DNA from: Methanococcoides sp. LMO-2
GTDB lineage: Archaea; Halobacteriota; Methanosarcinia; Methanosarcinales; Methanosarcinaceae
Assembly: GCF_038432375.1 (NCBI RefSeq)
Contig: NZ_JBCAUS010000002.1
Span: forward strand, 931,740 to 995,739
Direction of reading: 5' to 3'
Length of the DNA stretch: 64,000 nucleotides
The notes beneath the pieces were generated by a model. The model was given only the letters and a program-made list of their open reading frames with translations, did no database searches and had not been told where the DNA came from. Positions 43,842 to 55,342 of the stretch are shown here, piece after piece. A program made the position numbers and the translations under genes. Positions within the stretch are counted from its first letter, which is position 1; every line of letters begins with the position of its first letter.

Positions 43842-44342
43842 TAGATCACCTGATGTCTTTTCGAAAAGGTGCTTTTCCAATAGTGTTCAAAGTCTATACT
43901 TTACAGGATTTTTCCAGGAAAATCAGCAATAATTCCCTGAGAATTATCTCCAGACACATTGAAAGAAATGTTTGATAGCTACCTTTAGAATTCCACCAAC
44001 ACAGTTCCCAAATGCATTGAAAGATAACCCCGGAAAGTCCCTGTAACCACATCACATGGATTCGTAATTACTCTTAAAAATACGTTAGATACATATTTAT
44101 GCATATCGGTATTGAACACAATAGACCACAACAGGACTGTAAGAAGTCTGCAGGACAGGTGAAAAATAGATCATCTTTGAAAATATGAGATGAAAACTAT
44201 AATTTTTAAGTAGATGTTACGGAAATTTCCACAAACAGAGATTGAGCTTAGCATAAATAATAACCAGACGTTCGGGATAAACCAATAAGGTTTTAATGTA
44301 TGCATGTAATCCTGAATAGCATTATTAAATTGGAGGATTTAA
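43842..44342. other. 500-bp upstream region of mer
   Basis: No gene recognised. TATA-like GCATAAATAA at 44251-44260 would start transcription near 44281, with a leader of about 60 nt ending in TTGGAGGATTTAA before the mer ATG. Also visible: the palindrome GGAAATTTCC (44221-44230) and two copies of CATTGAAAGA (near 43959 and 44015). The far end serves the minus-strand DUF2180 genes. Confidence 0.5.
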
Positions 44343-45328
<986 letters not shown>

Positions 45329-45329
<1 letters not shown>

Positions 45330-46357
45330 TGGTCCATCCAAAAATTATGGACGTCATCAATTTTGACGTCTGTACTGCTTGTGGGGCATGCGTATCAGCA
45401 TGTCCTGCCGGTGCAATAACAATGGGCAAGGCTGCGGAGATCCGCGACCCTGACAACCTTGAGCTTTACACACAAGGTGCTGCTCCAAATGTATGTGAGG
45501 GATGTCTTACATGCAGCAGGATCTGTCCTGTAGTGGACGGTTACTACGAAGACGAGTTCGCAAATGTCAGAAGCTTCCTTGCTGCAAAGAGCAACATTGC
45601 CGGTCAGGACGGCGGTGTTACCTCAGCTATTGCACGGTCACTCCTAAGACAGGGTGAGATCGACTGTGTTGTCGGTATCACTATGAACGAAAAATGGGAA
45701 ACCGAGCTTGAACTCTTCACAAATGCGGAAGATGTCGAGAAAGCCAAAGGTACAAAGTACACATATGATTCCGTTCTTTCAGCTCTGAGAGATCCATTCA
45801 ACGAGTATGAAAAGATCGCTGTGATCGGTGTACCATGTCAGGCACACGGTGCAAGGCTTATTTCCGAGAACGTCAACGACAAGATCGTCCTCATCATAGG
45901 TCTGCTCTGTATGGAGAGTTTCTACCATGATGTTATGCAGGAAAAGATCATCCCTGAGATCGTGGGCGTCAACATCGCAGATGTTAAGAAGATGGACTTC
46001 GGCAAAGGTAAGTTCTGGGCATACACCAAAGATGGTGAAGAGCACAGCGTGAAAATTGCAGAGGTAGCACCTCACGCAAGGAACCCATGCCACCACTGCA
46101 ATGACTATACATCAGTCTTTGCTGACATCTCAGTAGGTTCAGTAGGTACCCCTGATGGCTGGAACTGTGTACTGCTACGCACCGATGCCGGTGAGAAGTA
46201 CTTCAAGATGGTCGAAAGTGAACTTGAGTTCATGGAAGATCCAAAGCCAGGAATGGGACTTATCGAAAAGCTTGCAAAGATGAAACACGACAATAACTCT
46301 GAACACTACCTCGAAGTATGTGAGAAATTCTCATTCGACGATGGTGGATTCCGCTAA
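45329..46357 (+). CDS. fpoF: F420H2 dehydrogenase subunit FpoF
   Basis: FrhB/FpoF-type flavoprotein, 342 residues, that takes electrons from F420H2 and feeds the membrane Fpo complex. Two 4Fe-4S binding motifs (CTACGACVSACP at about 12-23 and CEGCLTCSRICP at about 51-62) precede the FrhB domain with GVPCQAHGARLI and HHCNDYTSVFADISVG. In Methanosarcina fpoF also sits beside mer, away from the rest of the fpo operon, as here. Overlapping TGATG with mer implies coupled translation. Confidence 0.94.
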
Positions 46358-46894
<537 letters not shown>

Positions 46895-46998
46895 AACAGA
46901 AAAACGATTAAAAAAAGACAAATGGTGCCAAAACACCATCCTGATATTTTAATTTAGAGATCGTTAATATATCCCATAAATGAGGCTTACTTTTTAGT

Positions 46999-47460
46999 TC
47001 ACTCCGGTACAAGATATGCCTCTTCCACCCAGAAACCAACACCCTTCTGGTACCTGGTGACCCTGCCAATATATGTGATCTCCTGCCCTTTTATAAGCTT
47101 AGAAACAGCTTCGTTCTCATTGATATTGAATGTCACAGCTGCATCAGTAAGAGAATCCGGACAGTGCTTTACCTGTACCGTATATGACCTTCCGTTGTCC
47201 GTGATAGCATATATTGTACCTGTCCACTGGACGAAGTTACCTTTGTACTCTTCATCAACAAGAATTGAAATATTCTCAGAAGAAGAATTTGGATCACAGA
47301 AAATTGCGCCAAAATCATCAAAAGAGGTGCTTACAACATCAATCCCAAGATCCCGGGCAAGTTCTGAAACCTCTTTTTGACCGTCATCCGGAGCAGAGCA
47401 ACCAGACACCACCAGCACAGCCATTAAAAGAAAAATGCATCCCATCGTTATAAATTTCAT
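46999..47460 (-). CDS. putative lipoprotein, OB-fold-like
   Basis: A 153-residue exported protein with a lipobox, VLVVSGC, at residues 15-21. The mature part has short strands (VQWTGTIYAITDNGRSYTVQ, EITYIGRVTRYQKGVGFWVE) suggestive of the OB-fold found in small periplasmic proteins that bind nucleic acid or ions. Function unknown. AAGGAAG before the ATG; transcribed alone. Confidence 0.7.
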   Translation of the reverse strand: MKFITMGCIFLLMAVLVVSGCSAPDDGQKEVSELARDLGIDVVSTSFDDFGAIFCDPNSSSENISILVDEEYKGNFVQWTGTIYAITDNGRSYTVQVKHCPDSLTDAAVTFNINENEAVSKLIKGQEITYIGRVTRYQKGVGFWVEEAYLVPE

Positions 47461-47672
47461 AGCAATACTTCCTTATGATAATATATAAAGAGGATTAAAA
47501 AGTATATCAAATTTTGTTTTGAAAAACAAAGTCATTCCACTATACTAAGCCTCCTCCCAGTACATATTTGTGACAGTCAAATATATTAGATGATAGAAAC
47601 ATAGATTTTTCGGGAATCTAAGTCAAACATATTCATTAAAAAAATGAATCAAATAGCAGAGGAGATTTCAAA

Positions 47673-47870
47673 GTGACAACATCAAAAGGAAAAGCACCTG
47701 TATTCTGTGAAAAATACTGTCCAGTATGCAGATCGGCAAGAGCAGGTAACAGTGTAGGAAAAGCACTGCAAAAAATTGAATTGAAAATATTAGGAAAAAA
47801 TGGCTGTATATGGGGAAAGGCAAGGACCAAATATTACGGAGTAACACCTGACAAACCAATCCAAAAATAA
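47673..47870 (+). CDS. small cysteine-containing hypothetical protein
   Basis: A 65-residue basic protein starting with GTG and preceded by GGAG eight bases upstream. CEKYCPVC near residues 12-19 plus a later C (NGCIWGK) could bind a metal or cluster. No homologue recognised. Good ribosome site and sensible composition make it a probable gene, although its short length keeps confidence moderate. Confidence 0.55.
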   Translation: MTTSKGKAPVFCEKYCPVCRSARAGNSVGKALQKIELKILGKNGCIWGKARTKYYGVTPDKPIQK

Positions 47871-47890
47871 GATTCCGGCTATCCAGATAC

Positions 47891-48442
47891 TTAGAATATC
47901 TCTTCACTCCAGTCGAACGAACCTGGCTTATACTGCTCGTAGACAAGAGTGTCATCGCCTGAAAGAACCCCGGAGATGATTTTCTCAACATCTTCTACAA
48001 CGTCCTCAGCATTCCTTCCTGTGGTGTCCACCTCATAGACTTTCTGGCACCACTCCACTGACTCCACGAGAACCACATCAAGGCATTCTGCTTCAACATT
48101 CTCCTGCACTTTAGACTTGGAATAACTGCGCGCCTTCAGACGTTGAGTAAGTTCTGAAGGAGCAGTACGCAGAACAATTACCGTATCAGCAATATGGTGA
48201 GCCATATGACTGTCAAGTATGGTCACATCGGAATCATCGCCCACAAGCTCACATACCCTGGAAAATACCCGGTCCATATCAGCTACAACGGTATCCCTTT
48301 CCTCGTCAACCTCAGAATAGAGATGTTCACTCTTGATGAGTTCGTTCATGTGTATTACACGATACCCATGAGCCTCAAGGATCCTGCAAACAGAGGTCTT
48401 TCCTGTGCCGGGAGTTCCGGTAAGTCCGATGATCATGCACAT
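47891..48442 (-). CDS. adenylate kinase family protein (AK6/Fap7-type)
   Basis: A 183-residue P-loop kinase: GLTGTPGTGKTSVC at the N-terminus, LDSHMAHHIADTVIVLRT near 85-100 and RLKARSYSKSKVQENVEAE as lid. This matches the archaeal relatives of eukaryotic Fap7/hCINAP, which act as AMP kinase and in small-subunit ribosome maturation. No strong ribosome site at the first ATG; a start two codons later is possible. 20 bp after trpG. Confidence 0.87.
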   Translation of the reverse strand: MCMIIGLTGTPGTGKTSVCRILEAHGYRVIHMNELIKSEHLYSEVDEERDTVVADMDRVFSRVCELVGDDSDVTILDSHMAHHIADTVIVLRTAPSELTQRLKARSYSKSKVQENVEAECLDVVLVESVEWCQKVYEVDTTGRNAEDVVEDVEKIISGVLSGDDTLVYEQYKPGSFDWSEEIF

Positions 48443-48462
48443 TCACATGCTTCTAATGAACA

Positions 48463-49053
48463 TTAATCCTTCGTTTCCATACCTGCGACCTTCAGGAAAT
48501 TCTCAATGAGCTTCATCCCTTCAGGGGTCAGAACTGATTCCGGATGGAACTGGACCCCATATACCGGATATTCCCTGTGCCTGAGGCCCATAATAAGACC
48601 ATTCTCATCCTGTGCAGTTATTTCCAAATCATTAGCAATCCTCTCGACTGAAAGGGAATGATACCTGCCCGCATAGAATGAGGTAGGGATCTCATTGAAC
48701 AATGGTGAAGTGTCATGAATTACGACTGAGGCTTTACCATGAACAGGACCTCCTTTCGAGCGTGCGATCGTTCCACCGAATGCAGTGTTAATAGCCTGGT
48801 GTCCGAAACAAACACCCAGTATAGGAACTTTACTGCCAAATTCACGTATTATATCGATACAGCTACCGACATCACGGCCATTCTCAGGATTTCCCGGACC
48901 AGGCGATATGACAATTGCATCAGGAGATATTTCCCGGACCTCATCTACAGATATTGAGTTCGGAACGACAAGAGTATCAGATTCGAACATGGAAACATAA
49001 TCCACAAGATTCCAGACGAAAGAATCACGGTTATTCACAAATAATACTTTCAT
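48463..49053 (-). CDS. trpG: anthranilate synthase component II (glutamine amidotransferase)
   Basis: Class I glutamine amidotransferase, 196 residues, supplying ammonia to TrpE. Catalytic Cys in GVCFGHQAI near 79 and His-x-Glu in FHPESVLTPEG near 170; SPGPGNPENG near 51. GGGAGG ribosome site. ATGA overlap with trpE. Confidence 0.96.
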   Translation of the reverse strand: MKVLFVNNRDSFVWNLVDYVSMFESDTLVVPNSISVDEVREISPDAIVISPGPGNPENGRDVGSCIDIIREFGSKVPILGVCFGHQAINTAFGGTIARSKGGPVHGKASVVIHDTSPLFNEIPTSFYAGRYHSLSVERIANDLEITAQDENGLIMGLRHREYPVYGVQFHPESVLTPEGMKLIENFLKVAGMETKD

Positions 49054-50621
49054 CTTTTACCTCCCATAGCAGCTATCATTGCAGCCATTTTACGCTCCGT
49101 TTCCTCATACTCATACGTTGGATCGGAATCTGCAACTATACCGGCACCTGCCTGCACATTGGCAATCCCGTCCTTTATTATAACTGTCCTTATGACAATG
49201 GCAGTGTCCACATCGCCGTTCCATGAGTAATATCCGACACCACCGCCGTATACTCCACGTGCTGATGGTTCAAACTCATCAATGATCTCCATGGCCCTTA
49301 TCTTCGGTGCACCGGAGAGTGTTCCCGCCGGGAAGATGGCACGTGTGGCATCGAACTGGTCACATTCAGGCCGAAGTTCTCCGCAAACTGTGCTCTCGAT
49401 GTGCTGGACATGAGAGTATTTTACAACGCTCATGAAATCACTCACCTTCACTGAACCGGACTTAGAGACCATGCGTACATCATTCCTTCCCAGATCCACG
49501 AGCATAACATGTTCTGCACGCTCTTTCTTGTCGGACATCATTTTAGCAGCATATTCATCGTCCTCGTCTTCATCCTTTCCACGAGGACATGTTCCTGCTA
49601 TAGGATTCGTTATGACCTTGCGCTCATGTACTGTCATGAGTGTCTCGGGACTTGCACCCACGATGCTCAGGTCGCGGAAGCTGAAGAGATACATATAAGG
49701 GCTGGGGTTGATACCCCTGAGAGTACGATATAACTCCAGAGGAGTTTGTTCTATTTCCATTGAATAGCGCCTGGAAAGCACCACCTGGAAAATATCACCG
49801 TCCAGAATATGCTCCTTGGCTGCAACTACAGCCTTTTCAAATGCATCCTGATCCATGTTACAGACAGCTTCAGAGGAACCTGAAAGCTCTGGGAGCTCAC
49901 CAAGTTTCACATACGCAGCATCACGGAGGCACTGGCACATTTCCTCTGCTTCCTCCAATGCATCATCGTATAATTTACCAGGATCACAACCCTCACCTGC
50001 GAAAGGGGTCAGCACCATATAGGTCTCGTCGGTCAGGTGATCAAAGACAAACGTACTTGTGGTAAGGATGAACTGCATATCAGGCACATCAGGCTGGTGG
50101 CGCCTCTGGATATCTAACCAGCAGTCATAGATCATATCATAACCATTGTAACCAATGGCACCTCCAAGGAAGGTCTGCCTGTCAAATCTATTCCCGTTCA
50201 GGAGAACAGTACCATCTGCAGTGGGGAACACTGCACGTAGTGCATCCACTACATCAGAACCGGCCTTTATGTCAGCCCTCAGGACAGAACCATCGTCCAT
50301 TATGTTCTCACATTCAACATCCAGTTTTGAACGGATAGTATCAATAAGTACAGAATCTACCCCGTATTCAAGACTAAGTTTGCGTCCGCTTATTTTAGCC
50401 ACAACATCAGGATAGGCACCAACAAAAGAGAAACGTGCATGCCTTTTTTCCTTCTCCACTGATTCAAGCATATAAGAGTAATCTTCATTCTGGAATGTAG
50501 TATATAGCTGCAAAGGAGAGCAATCCGACCTCACTTTGGCCATAAGCTGTACAAGTGAAGGACCTCTTGAGTTGTTCACAAGTTCTGTGAACTCATCCTT
50601 TGTAAGATCGAACGATATCAT
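49050..50621 (-). CDS. trpE: anthranilate synthase component I
   Basis: Chorismate-binding enzyme of 523 residues making anthranilate from chorismate. The chorismate domain shows VLSRRYS, NPSPYMYLF, GTCPRGKDE, DLGRNDVRMV and PAGTLSGAPKIRAMEII; the N-terminal half has the LES motif (LESVEKEKR) associated with tryptophan feedback inhibition. The ATG at 50621 has AAGGTG before it and overlaps the trpF stop. Confidence 0.96.
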   Translation of the reverse strand: MISFDLTKDEFTELVNNSRGPSLVQLMAKVRSDCSPLQLYTTFQNEDYSYMLESVEKEKRHARFSFVGAYPDVVAKISGRKLSLEYGVDSVLIDTIRSKLDVECENIMDDGSVLRADIKAGSDVVDALRAVFPTADGTVLLNGNRFDRQTFLGGAIGYNGYDMIYDCWLDIQRRHQPDVPDMQFILTTSTFVFDHLTDETYMVLTPFAGEGCDPGKLYDDALEEAEEMCQCLRDAAYVKLGELPELSGSSEAVCNMDQDAFEKAVVAAKEHILDGDIFQVVLSRRYSMEIEQTPLELYRTLRGINPSPYMYLFSFRDLSIVGASPETLMTVHERKVITNPIAGTCPRGKDEDEDDEYAAKMMSDKKERAEHVMLVDLGRNDVRMVSKSGSVKVSDFMSVVKYSHVQHIESTVCGELRPECDQFDATRAIFPAGTLSGAPKIRAMEIIDEFEPSARGVYGGGVGYYSWNGDVDTAIVIRTVIIKDGIANVQAGAGIVADSDPTYEYEETERKMAAMIAAMGGKR

Positions 50622-51292
50622 CTGGCACACCTTACCTCATTTACAAAACGCCTTATCTTTTCTGCATCCTTCTTTCCATCAGTTTCCACACCGGAAGCCG
50701 TATCCACAGCAAAGGGGGAGACCTGCTTTACGCACTCTGCGACATTGTCAGCAGTCAGACCACCTGCCAGTACCACAGGTACATCCACAAGTTCCACGAC
50801 CTGCCTGCTTATGGAAAGATCATGTACTTTACCGGTCCCGCCGACCTTACCGGAAACATAGGAATCCAGCAGGATACCATCGATAAGGCCCTCAGATGAA
50901 AGTAAATTGATCTCATCAACAAGATCAGTGACCGTTACATCGCCTTCGGAAGGAACATGGAAAGTACGAATAATTTCAACATCCGTATTATCTCGAACCG
51001 ATCTCATATTATCAATATCAAGAGGACTGTGGATCTGGACCACATCAGGTCTTACCGAATTTATCATATCGATTGCCTCAATGGCTGTTTCCGGCATGAT
51101 GACCAGTACGGAATCCACAAAAAAAGGAACACGGGAAACAAGTTCCTGAGCCTTTTTGAGATCGATCTTCCGGGGACTCGCCACCGGAACATCAGTTATG
51201 AAACCAACTGCATCCGCACCAGAACTTACTGCAAGGTCGATGTCTTCAGCAGACCTCATGCCGCATACTTTGACACGCGTTGAGTGATTCAT
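50618..51292 (-). CDS. trpF: phosphoribosylanthranilate isomerase
   Basis: TIM-barrel isomerase of 224 residues: KVCGMRSAEDI at the N-terminus with catalytic Cys, the later VQIHSPLD, and LAGGLTADNVAE near 170 and DTASGVET near 190. Its start (AAGGTGG then ATG) is 47 bases inside the 3' end of trpD in another frame, an unusually long overlap. Followed by trpE with a four-base overlap. Confidence 0.95.
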   Translation of the reverse strand: MNHSTRVKVCGMRSAEDIDLAVSSGADAVGFITDVPVASPRKIDLKKAQELVSRVPFFVDSVLVIMPETAIEAIDMINSVRPDVVQIHSPLDIDNMRSVRDNTDVEIIRTFHVPSEGDVTVTDLVDEINLLSSEGLIDGILLDSYVSGKVGGTGKVHDLSISRQVVELVDVPVVLAGGLTADNVAECVKQVSPFAVDTASGVETDGKKDAEKIRRFVNEVRCAR

Positions 51293-52307
51293 TTTCCACC
51301 TTTTTGCCGGATGTGAATTCGATGAACTGCTTCAGTTTGTCTAATGCTTTTCCGCTATCAATTGCCTCTTCTGCAATTGGAATAGCTTCCTTGATAGAGT
51401 CAGCCATGCCTGCAACGTAGATCGCAGCTGCAGCATTGACAACGATAATATCCCTTTTAGGACCTTTCTCACCATTGAAGATGTAAAGTATATCACGGGC
51501 ATTCTCTTCCGGAGTACCGCCCACAATATCAGTGGCTTTAGCCCTTGGGATACCCAACTCTTCGGGAGTTATTGTATATGTTGTGATCAGACCGTCCTTA
51601 AGCTCAACGATGTATGTTTCGGAAAGAGTGCTGATCTCATCCATCCCATCACCATGAAGCACAAGTACATGCTCCTTTCCAAGCCTGCAGAGAGCTTCTG
51701 CCATAAGCCTGCAAAGGCTCTTATCAAATACACCTACAACCTGTGACTTTGCACCTGTAGGGTTTGTCAGAGGACCGAGAATGTTGAACATAGTCCTTAC
51801 ACCCATCTCTTTTCTTGGTCCTACTACCCTCTTCATTGCAGGATGGAACTTTGGGGCAAGCATGAAGCCAATTCCAGTGTCCTCGATAGATTTTTTAACC
51901 TGGTCAGGTTCAAGATCGATCTTCACACCAAGTTCCCTGAGTACATCCGCACTTCCTGAGAGGGATGAAAAGGAATAGTTACCGTGTTTTGCCACAGTAA
52001 CACCTGCAGCTGCTGCAACAATAGCGGCTGGAGTTGAGATATTGATAGTGTTGTGGCGGTCACCGCCTGTACCTACTACATCAACAAGAGTACCCTTTAC
52101 TTCAGGAGATATCAGATTAGCCACTTTCAACATGGCGTTTACAAATCCAGTGATCTCATCCGGAGTCTCGCCTTTCATCTTCATACCCATAACAAATGCG
52201 CCGATCTGTGCATCTGTAGCACTCTCCAGTATCTGCTCCATAGCAGCTTCTGCTTCGGCCCTTGTCAGATCATTACCCTCGATTAATTTTTGGAGACAAC
52301 GTTTCAT
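51246..52307 (-). CDS. trpD: anthranilate phosphoribosyltransferase
   Basis: Transfers phosphoribose to anthranilate. 353 residues: VGTGGDRHNTINISTPAA near 79, KHGNYSFSSLSGSADVL and NILGPLTNPTG. Start ATG 52307 with AGGTG upstream; a longer frame to 52439 runs into the promoter. The C-terminal 16 residues are encoded within trpF. First gene of trpDFEG; trpA, trpB and trpC are not in this window. Confidence 0.95.
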   Translation of the reverse strand: MKRCLQKLIEGNDLTRAEAEAAMEQILESATDAQIGAFVMGMKMKGETPDEITGFVNAMLKVANLISPEVKGTLVDVVGTGGDRHNTINISTPAAIVAAAAGVTVAKHGNYSFSSLSGSADVLRELGVKIDLEPDQVKKSIEDTGIGFMLAPKFHPAMKRVVGPRKEMGVRTMFNILGPLTNPTGAKSQVVGVFDKSLCRLMAEALCRLGKEHVLVLHGDGMDEISTLSETYIVELKDGLITTYTITPEELGIPRAKATDIVGGTPEENARDILYIFNGEKGPKRDIIVVNAAAAIYVAGMADSIKEAIPIAEEAIDSGKALDKLKQFIEFTSGKKVENESLNACQSMRHEVC

Positions 52308-52328
52308 AATGACACCTACTTGCATTAA

Positions 52329-52377
52329 TGTATAATTGTGTACAATGATGTATAACATAGGTCTTCGTATATAAACT
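52329..52377 (-). promoter_or_regulatory. trpD promoter with three TRP-box-like sites
   Basis: TATA GTTTATATACG (minus strand, about 52367-52377) and, at the predicted transcription start, three hexamers at exactly 10-bp steps: 52329-52334, 52339-52344 (TGTACA) and 52349-52354, reading TATACA, TGTACA, TATACA on the minus strand. TGTACA is the TRP box bound by TrpY in Methanothermobacter; same-face spacing suggests cooperative repressor binding. Confidence 0.6.
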
Positions 52378-52558
52378 TTATTCAGAGAATCTGCAAAGAT
52401 GAAAATGAAAAAGAGCGAGACTACTAAGAGAGAATGCAAATTTCAATTCAAGTAATCATGAAGCAATCAGGAAAAGGGAAAAGAAATGAATTGAAAACTG
52501 AAAAGGATTTTGAATAAAAGAAGAGAAAAGGACATTATCCAAAATAAAAAAATGCTGA

Positions 52559-54034
52559 TCAGAACCCATCCGGGCCCAATCCAAGCATTTCATAGATACG
52601 AGACATATCCAGGCGCTCACGTATGACATCAGCGAGCTCATCATACGGATCCTGCTCCGGAATATATTCGTCTTCAAATTCAATGCCTTTCTTTTCAGCC
52701 AGATATTTCACAAGAGCGTGCCTTACATTCTGGTTCTCGAAAAGACCATGTAAATATGTACCGATCACAAGTCCACTGTCGTCAGCACAGCCATCATCTC
52801 CGAAGACCGGCCTCTTTGAAGAGGACATACCCATGTGGATCTCATATCCTTTTACATCTTCACCGGCAATATTATCGAAGATCGGACCACACTTTTTAAC
52901 AGTCTTCATTACCTGAACGGTACGCTTCTCGTATGCATCGAAAACAGTCTCGATGTCCAGCAGGCCAAGTCCCTCGAAAGTTGCAGCTTCACCGCCTTCG
53001 ATACCGGAGTCGAGGATAGACCTTCCAAGCATCTGGTAACCACCACAGATACCAAGAATAGGGATCTTTCCATTGAAGCAACGGATCTTATCAGCCATGC
53101 CACTTTCCATGAGGTCGTGAAGATCACTGGTAGTATTCTTAGTACCAGGGATAATAATCGCATCAGGATTGCCAAGATCTTCATCCAGATCCACATACCT
53201 GACCTTTGCCATACGCTCCAGAGGCTCGAAATCAGTGAAGTTTGAGATCCTCGGAAGACGTATAACAGCAATGTCAACATCATGAACATCGGAGCTGTCT
53301 GAGGATTTATCACCAATGGACACGGAATCTTCTGAAGGGATCCTCAGCTTGAAATGAGGAAGGACTCCGAGAACAGGAATTCCCGTGCGCTCTTCAAGTT
53401 CCGTAAGACCTGATTCAAGTATAGCCGGGTCTCCCCTGAACTTGTTTATGATAAAACCACGGACGTTCTTGCGCACATCTTCAGGAAGCAGTTCGATGGT
53501 ACCATAAAGACTTGCAAAAACACCGCCCCTTTCGATATCACCCACGAGGATGATAGGCGCGTCGGTTATCCTTGCTGTACCGATGTTAACAATATCACGC
53601 TCATACAGGTTGATCTCAGCAGCACCGCCGGCACCTTCCATGACAATGAGCTCATACTCATCCGCAAGCCGCTGAAGGGCACCCCTCAGGACATCATGTG
53701 TTTCCTCTATGGAATCATAATATGAACCTGCACTCTTGTCAGCATAAGGTTCTCCCAGAAGTATAACCTGTGAGACGCGGTCCCCTTTGGGTTTGAGCAG
53801 AACCGGATTCATATCGGCAGTTGGCTCAATGCCTGCTGCCATCGCCTGGATTGCCTGGGCGATACCGATCTCTTTCCCATCCTTAGTGATCCATGAGTTT
53901 AGGCTCATGTTCTGTGCTTTGAAGGGAGCGACCTTGTGTTTGGCAGCAAGTATGCGACAAAGGCCAGTCACAACTGCACTCTTGCCAACATGAGAAGCCG
54001 TTCCCAGTATTAACAAATGTTTTTTAGTATTCAT
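52559..54034 (-). CDS. cbiP: cobyric acid synthase
   Basis: Glutamine-dependent amidation of four corrin side chains (b, d, e, g), 491 residues. N-terminal dethiobiotin synthetase-like domain (LGTASHVGKSAVVTGL; EGAGGAAEINL) and C-terminal amidotransferase with Cys in LGICGGYQMLGRS near 330 and His in GTYLHGLFEN near 425. AAAGGTTG before the ATG. Divergent from the cbiT operon across a 76-bp promoter region, so joint control is likely. Confidence 0.95.
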   Translation of the reverse strand: MNTKKHLLILGTASHVGKSAVVTGLCRILAAKHKVAPFKAQNMSLNSWITKDGKEIGIAQAIQAMAAGIEPTADMNPVLLKPKGDRVSQVILLGEPYADKSAGSYYDSIEETHDVLRGALQRLADEYELIVMEGAGGAAEINLYERDIVNIGTARITDAPIILVGDIERGGVFASLYGTIELLPEDVRKNVRGFIINKFRGDPAILESGLTELEERTGIPVLGVLPHFKLRIPSEDSVSIGDKSSDSSDVHDVDIAVIRLPRISNFTDFEPLERMAKVRYVDLDEDLGNPDAIIIPGTKNTTSDLHDLMESGMADKIRCFNGKIPILGICGGYQMLGRSILDSGIEGGEAATFEGLGLLDIETVFDAYEKRTVQVMKTVKKCGPIFDNIAGEDVKGYEIHMGMSSSKRPVFGDDGCADDSGLVIGTYLHGLFENQNVRHALVKYLAEKKGIEFEDEYIPEQDPYDELADVIRERLDMSRIYEMLGLGPDGF

Positions 54035-54110
54035 TCACAACAACCTTTTATGTGACAACGTTTATTATGCTATATCTAATTAACTCCAATTTACTTTAGT
54101 TAGGTGAAAA
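54035..54110. promoter_or_regulatory. divergent promoter region of cbiP and cbiTLFGGHC
   Basis: 76 bp, AT-rich, with TATA-like segments on both strands (GTTTATTATGCTATAT on the plus strand). Ribosome site AGGTGAAAA for cbiT. No recognisable riboswitch fits in this short space. Confidence 0.4.
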
Positions 54111-54668
54111 ATGTCAGAACTATTGCACATAAGCGGAGGGCCAACAAAGCCAGAGGTCATCGCGATCTCATTATCAAAAATGGAACTGAAAGACGGGATC
54201 ACGTTCTATGATGTTGGATGTGGAACAGGCGCTGTTTCCATCGAAGCATCGAAGATAGCACGTGGACTTAAGGTCGTTGCCATCGATGCAAGGGAAAAAG
54301 CTATCGATGTAGCAAGGCAGAACTTCAAAAATTTCGGTGTAGATGACGTCACATTAATTAGTGGCGAATCCTCCGAATCCATTGACCAGAATGCTGATAT
54401 CGGAACCATTGACTGTGCTTTTGTAGGCGGGACAAAGAACATATCCAGTGTACTGGACGTGCTCTACAAAAAGAAAGCAAGAAATATTGTTGTGAATGCG
54501 GTAAGGATCGAAACCGTGGTCAATGTGATCAACAAGATGAAAGAACTTGGGATATTCTCCGAGGTCGTCCACGTTACCATTACCAGAGGTTATGAACTTA
54601 CAGGCGAGACAATGTTCAAACCTGAAAACCCGGTCTACATTGTCGTGGGCAAACTACAGGATGCATGA
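54111..54668 (+). CDS. cbiT: cobalt-precorrin-6B/7 C15-methyltransferase (decarboxylating), CbiT
   Basis: SAM-dependent C15 methylation with acetate side-chain decarboxylation in the anaerobic cobalamin pathway. 185 residues, Rossmann fold with YDVGCGTGAVSIEASKIA near 36 and VVAIDAREKAIDVARQN. HISGGPTKPEVI at the N-terminus is typical of archaeal CbiT. First gene of the operon; AGGTGA ribosome site. Confidence 0.93.
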   Translation: MSELLHISGGPTKPEVIAISLSKMELKDGITFYDVGCGTGAVSIEASKIARGLKVVAIDAREKAIDVARQNFKNFGVDDVTLISGESSESIDQNADIGTIDCAFVGGTKNISSVLDVLYKKKARNIVVNAVRIETVVNVINKMKELGIFSEVVHVTITRGYELTGETMFKPENPVYIVVGKLQDA

Positions 54669-54716
54669 AAGAACTGACAATAATGAATATTATAATTTAA
54701 TTGCGGAGATAGAAAA

Positions 54717-55328
54717 ATGTTGATAGGAGTAGGACTTGGGCCAGGTGACCCTGAACTTCTTACACTTAAAGCTGTGAACATTCTCAAAAACAGCGACAAG
54801 GTGTATGTGCCTGGAGAGATGGCAGCAAAGCTGGTAGAACCATATGCAACACCAGAAATTCTGGATTTCCCTATGTTAAGGGATTATGACGTTCTGAACG
54901 AAGTATGGAAGAAGAATGCCGACCTTATTGCAGAGGAGTCAAGGAACGGAAATGTTGCTTTCGGGCTTATCGGCGATCCAAACTTCTTTTCCACTTTCAC
55001 ACACCTCAAACGTGTTATGAACAAGCACTACCCGGATGTTGAAACTTCAACTGTCCCGGGAATCAGTTCAATAACATCATTTGCTGCAAGGACCGATGCA
55101 GAAGTTGACACATCCTTTGAGGTCAGCGACGGATCTGAGACAAAGCACAAGATAAGGCTTAAGGCAACCCGTCCAAAAGAGATCATGGACGACTTCAAAG
55201 AGGAAGGTTACAATGAGTTCATCTTTGCAGAGAGGCTATTCTCTGACAGGGAAGTCATTGTCAAGAATTCAGAAGAGATTCCTGAGAAAGGGAACTACTT
55301 CAGCATCGTATATGCAAAAAAGAACTAA
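54717..55328 (+). CDS. cbiL: cobalt-factor II C20-methyltransferase
   Basis: Tetrapyrrole methylase, 203 residues, methylates C20 of cobalt-factor [19 protein letters not shown] at the N-terminus, [13 protein letters not shown] and [14 protein letters not shown] are the family motifs. GGAGAT ribosome site. Second gene of the cbi operon, 48 bp after cbiT. Confidence 0.92.
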   Translation: MLIGVGLGPGDPELLTLKAVNILKNSDKVYVPGEMAAKLVEPYATPEILDFPMLRDYDVLNEVWKKNADLIAEESRNGNVAFGLIGDPNFFSTFTHLKRVMNKHYPDVETSTVPGISSITSFAARTDAEVDTSFEVSDGSETKHKIRLKATRPKEIMDDFKEEGYNEFIFAERLFSDREVIVKNSEEIPEKGNYFSIVYAKKN

Positions 55329-55342
55329 AGAGGTCATATCAA

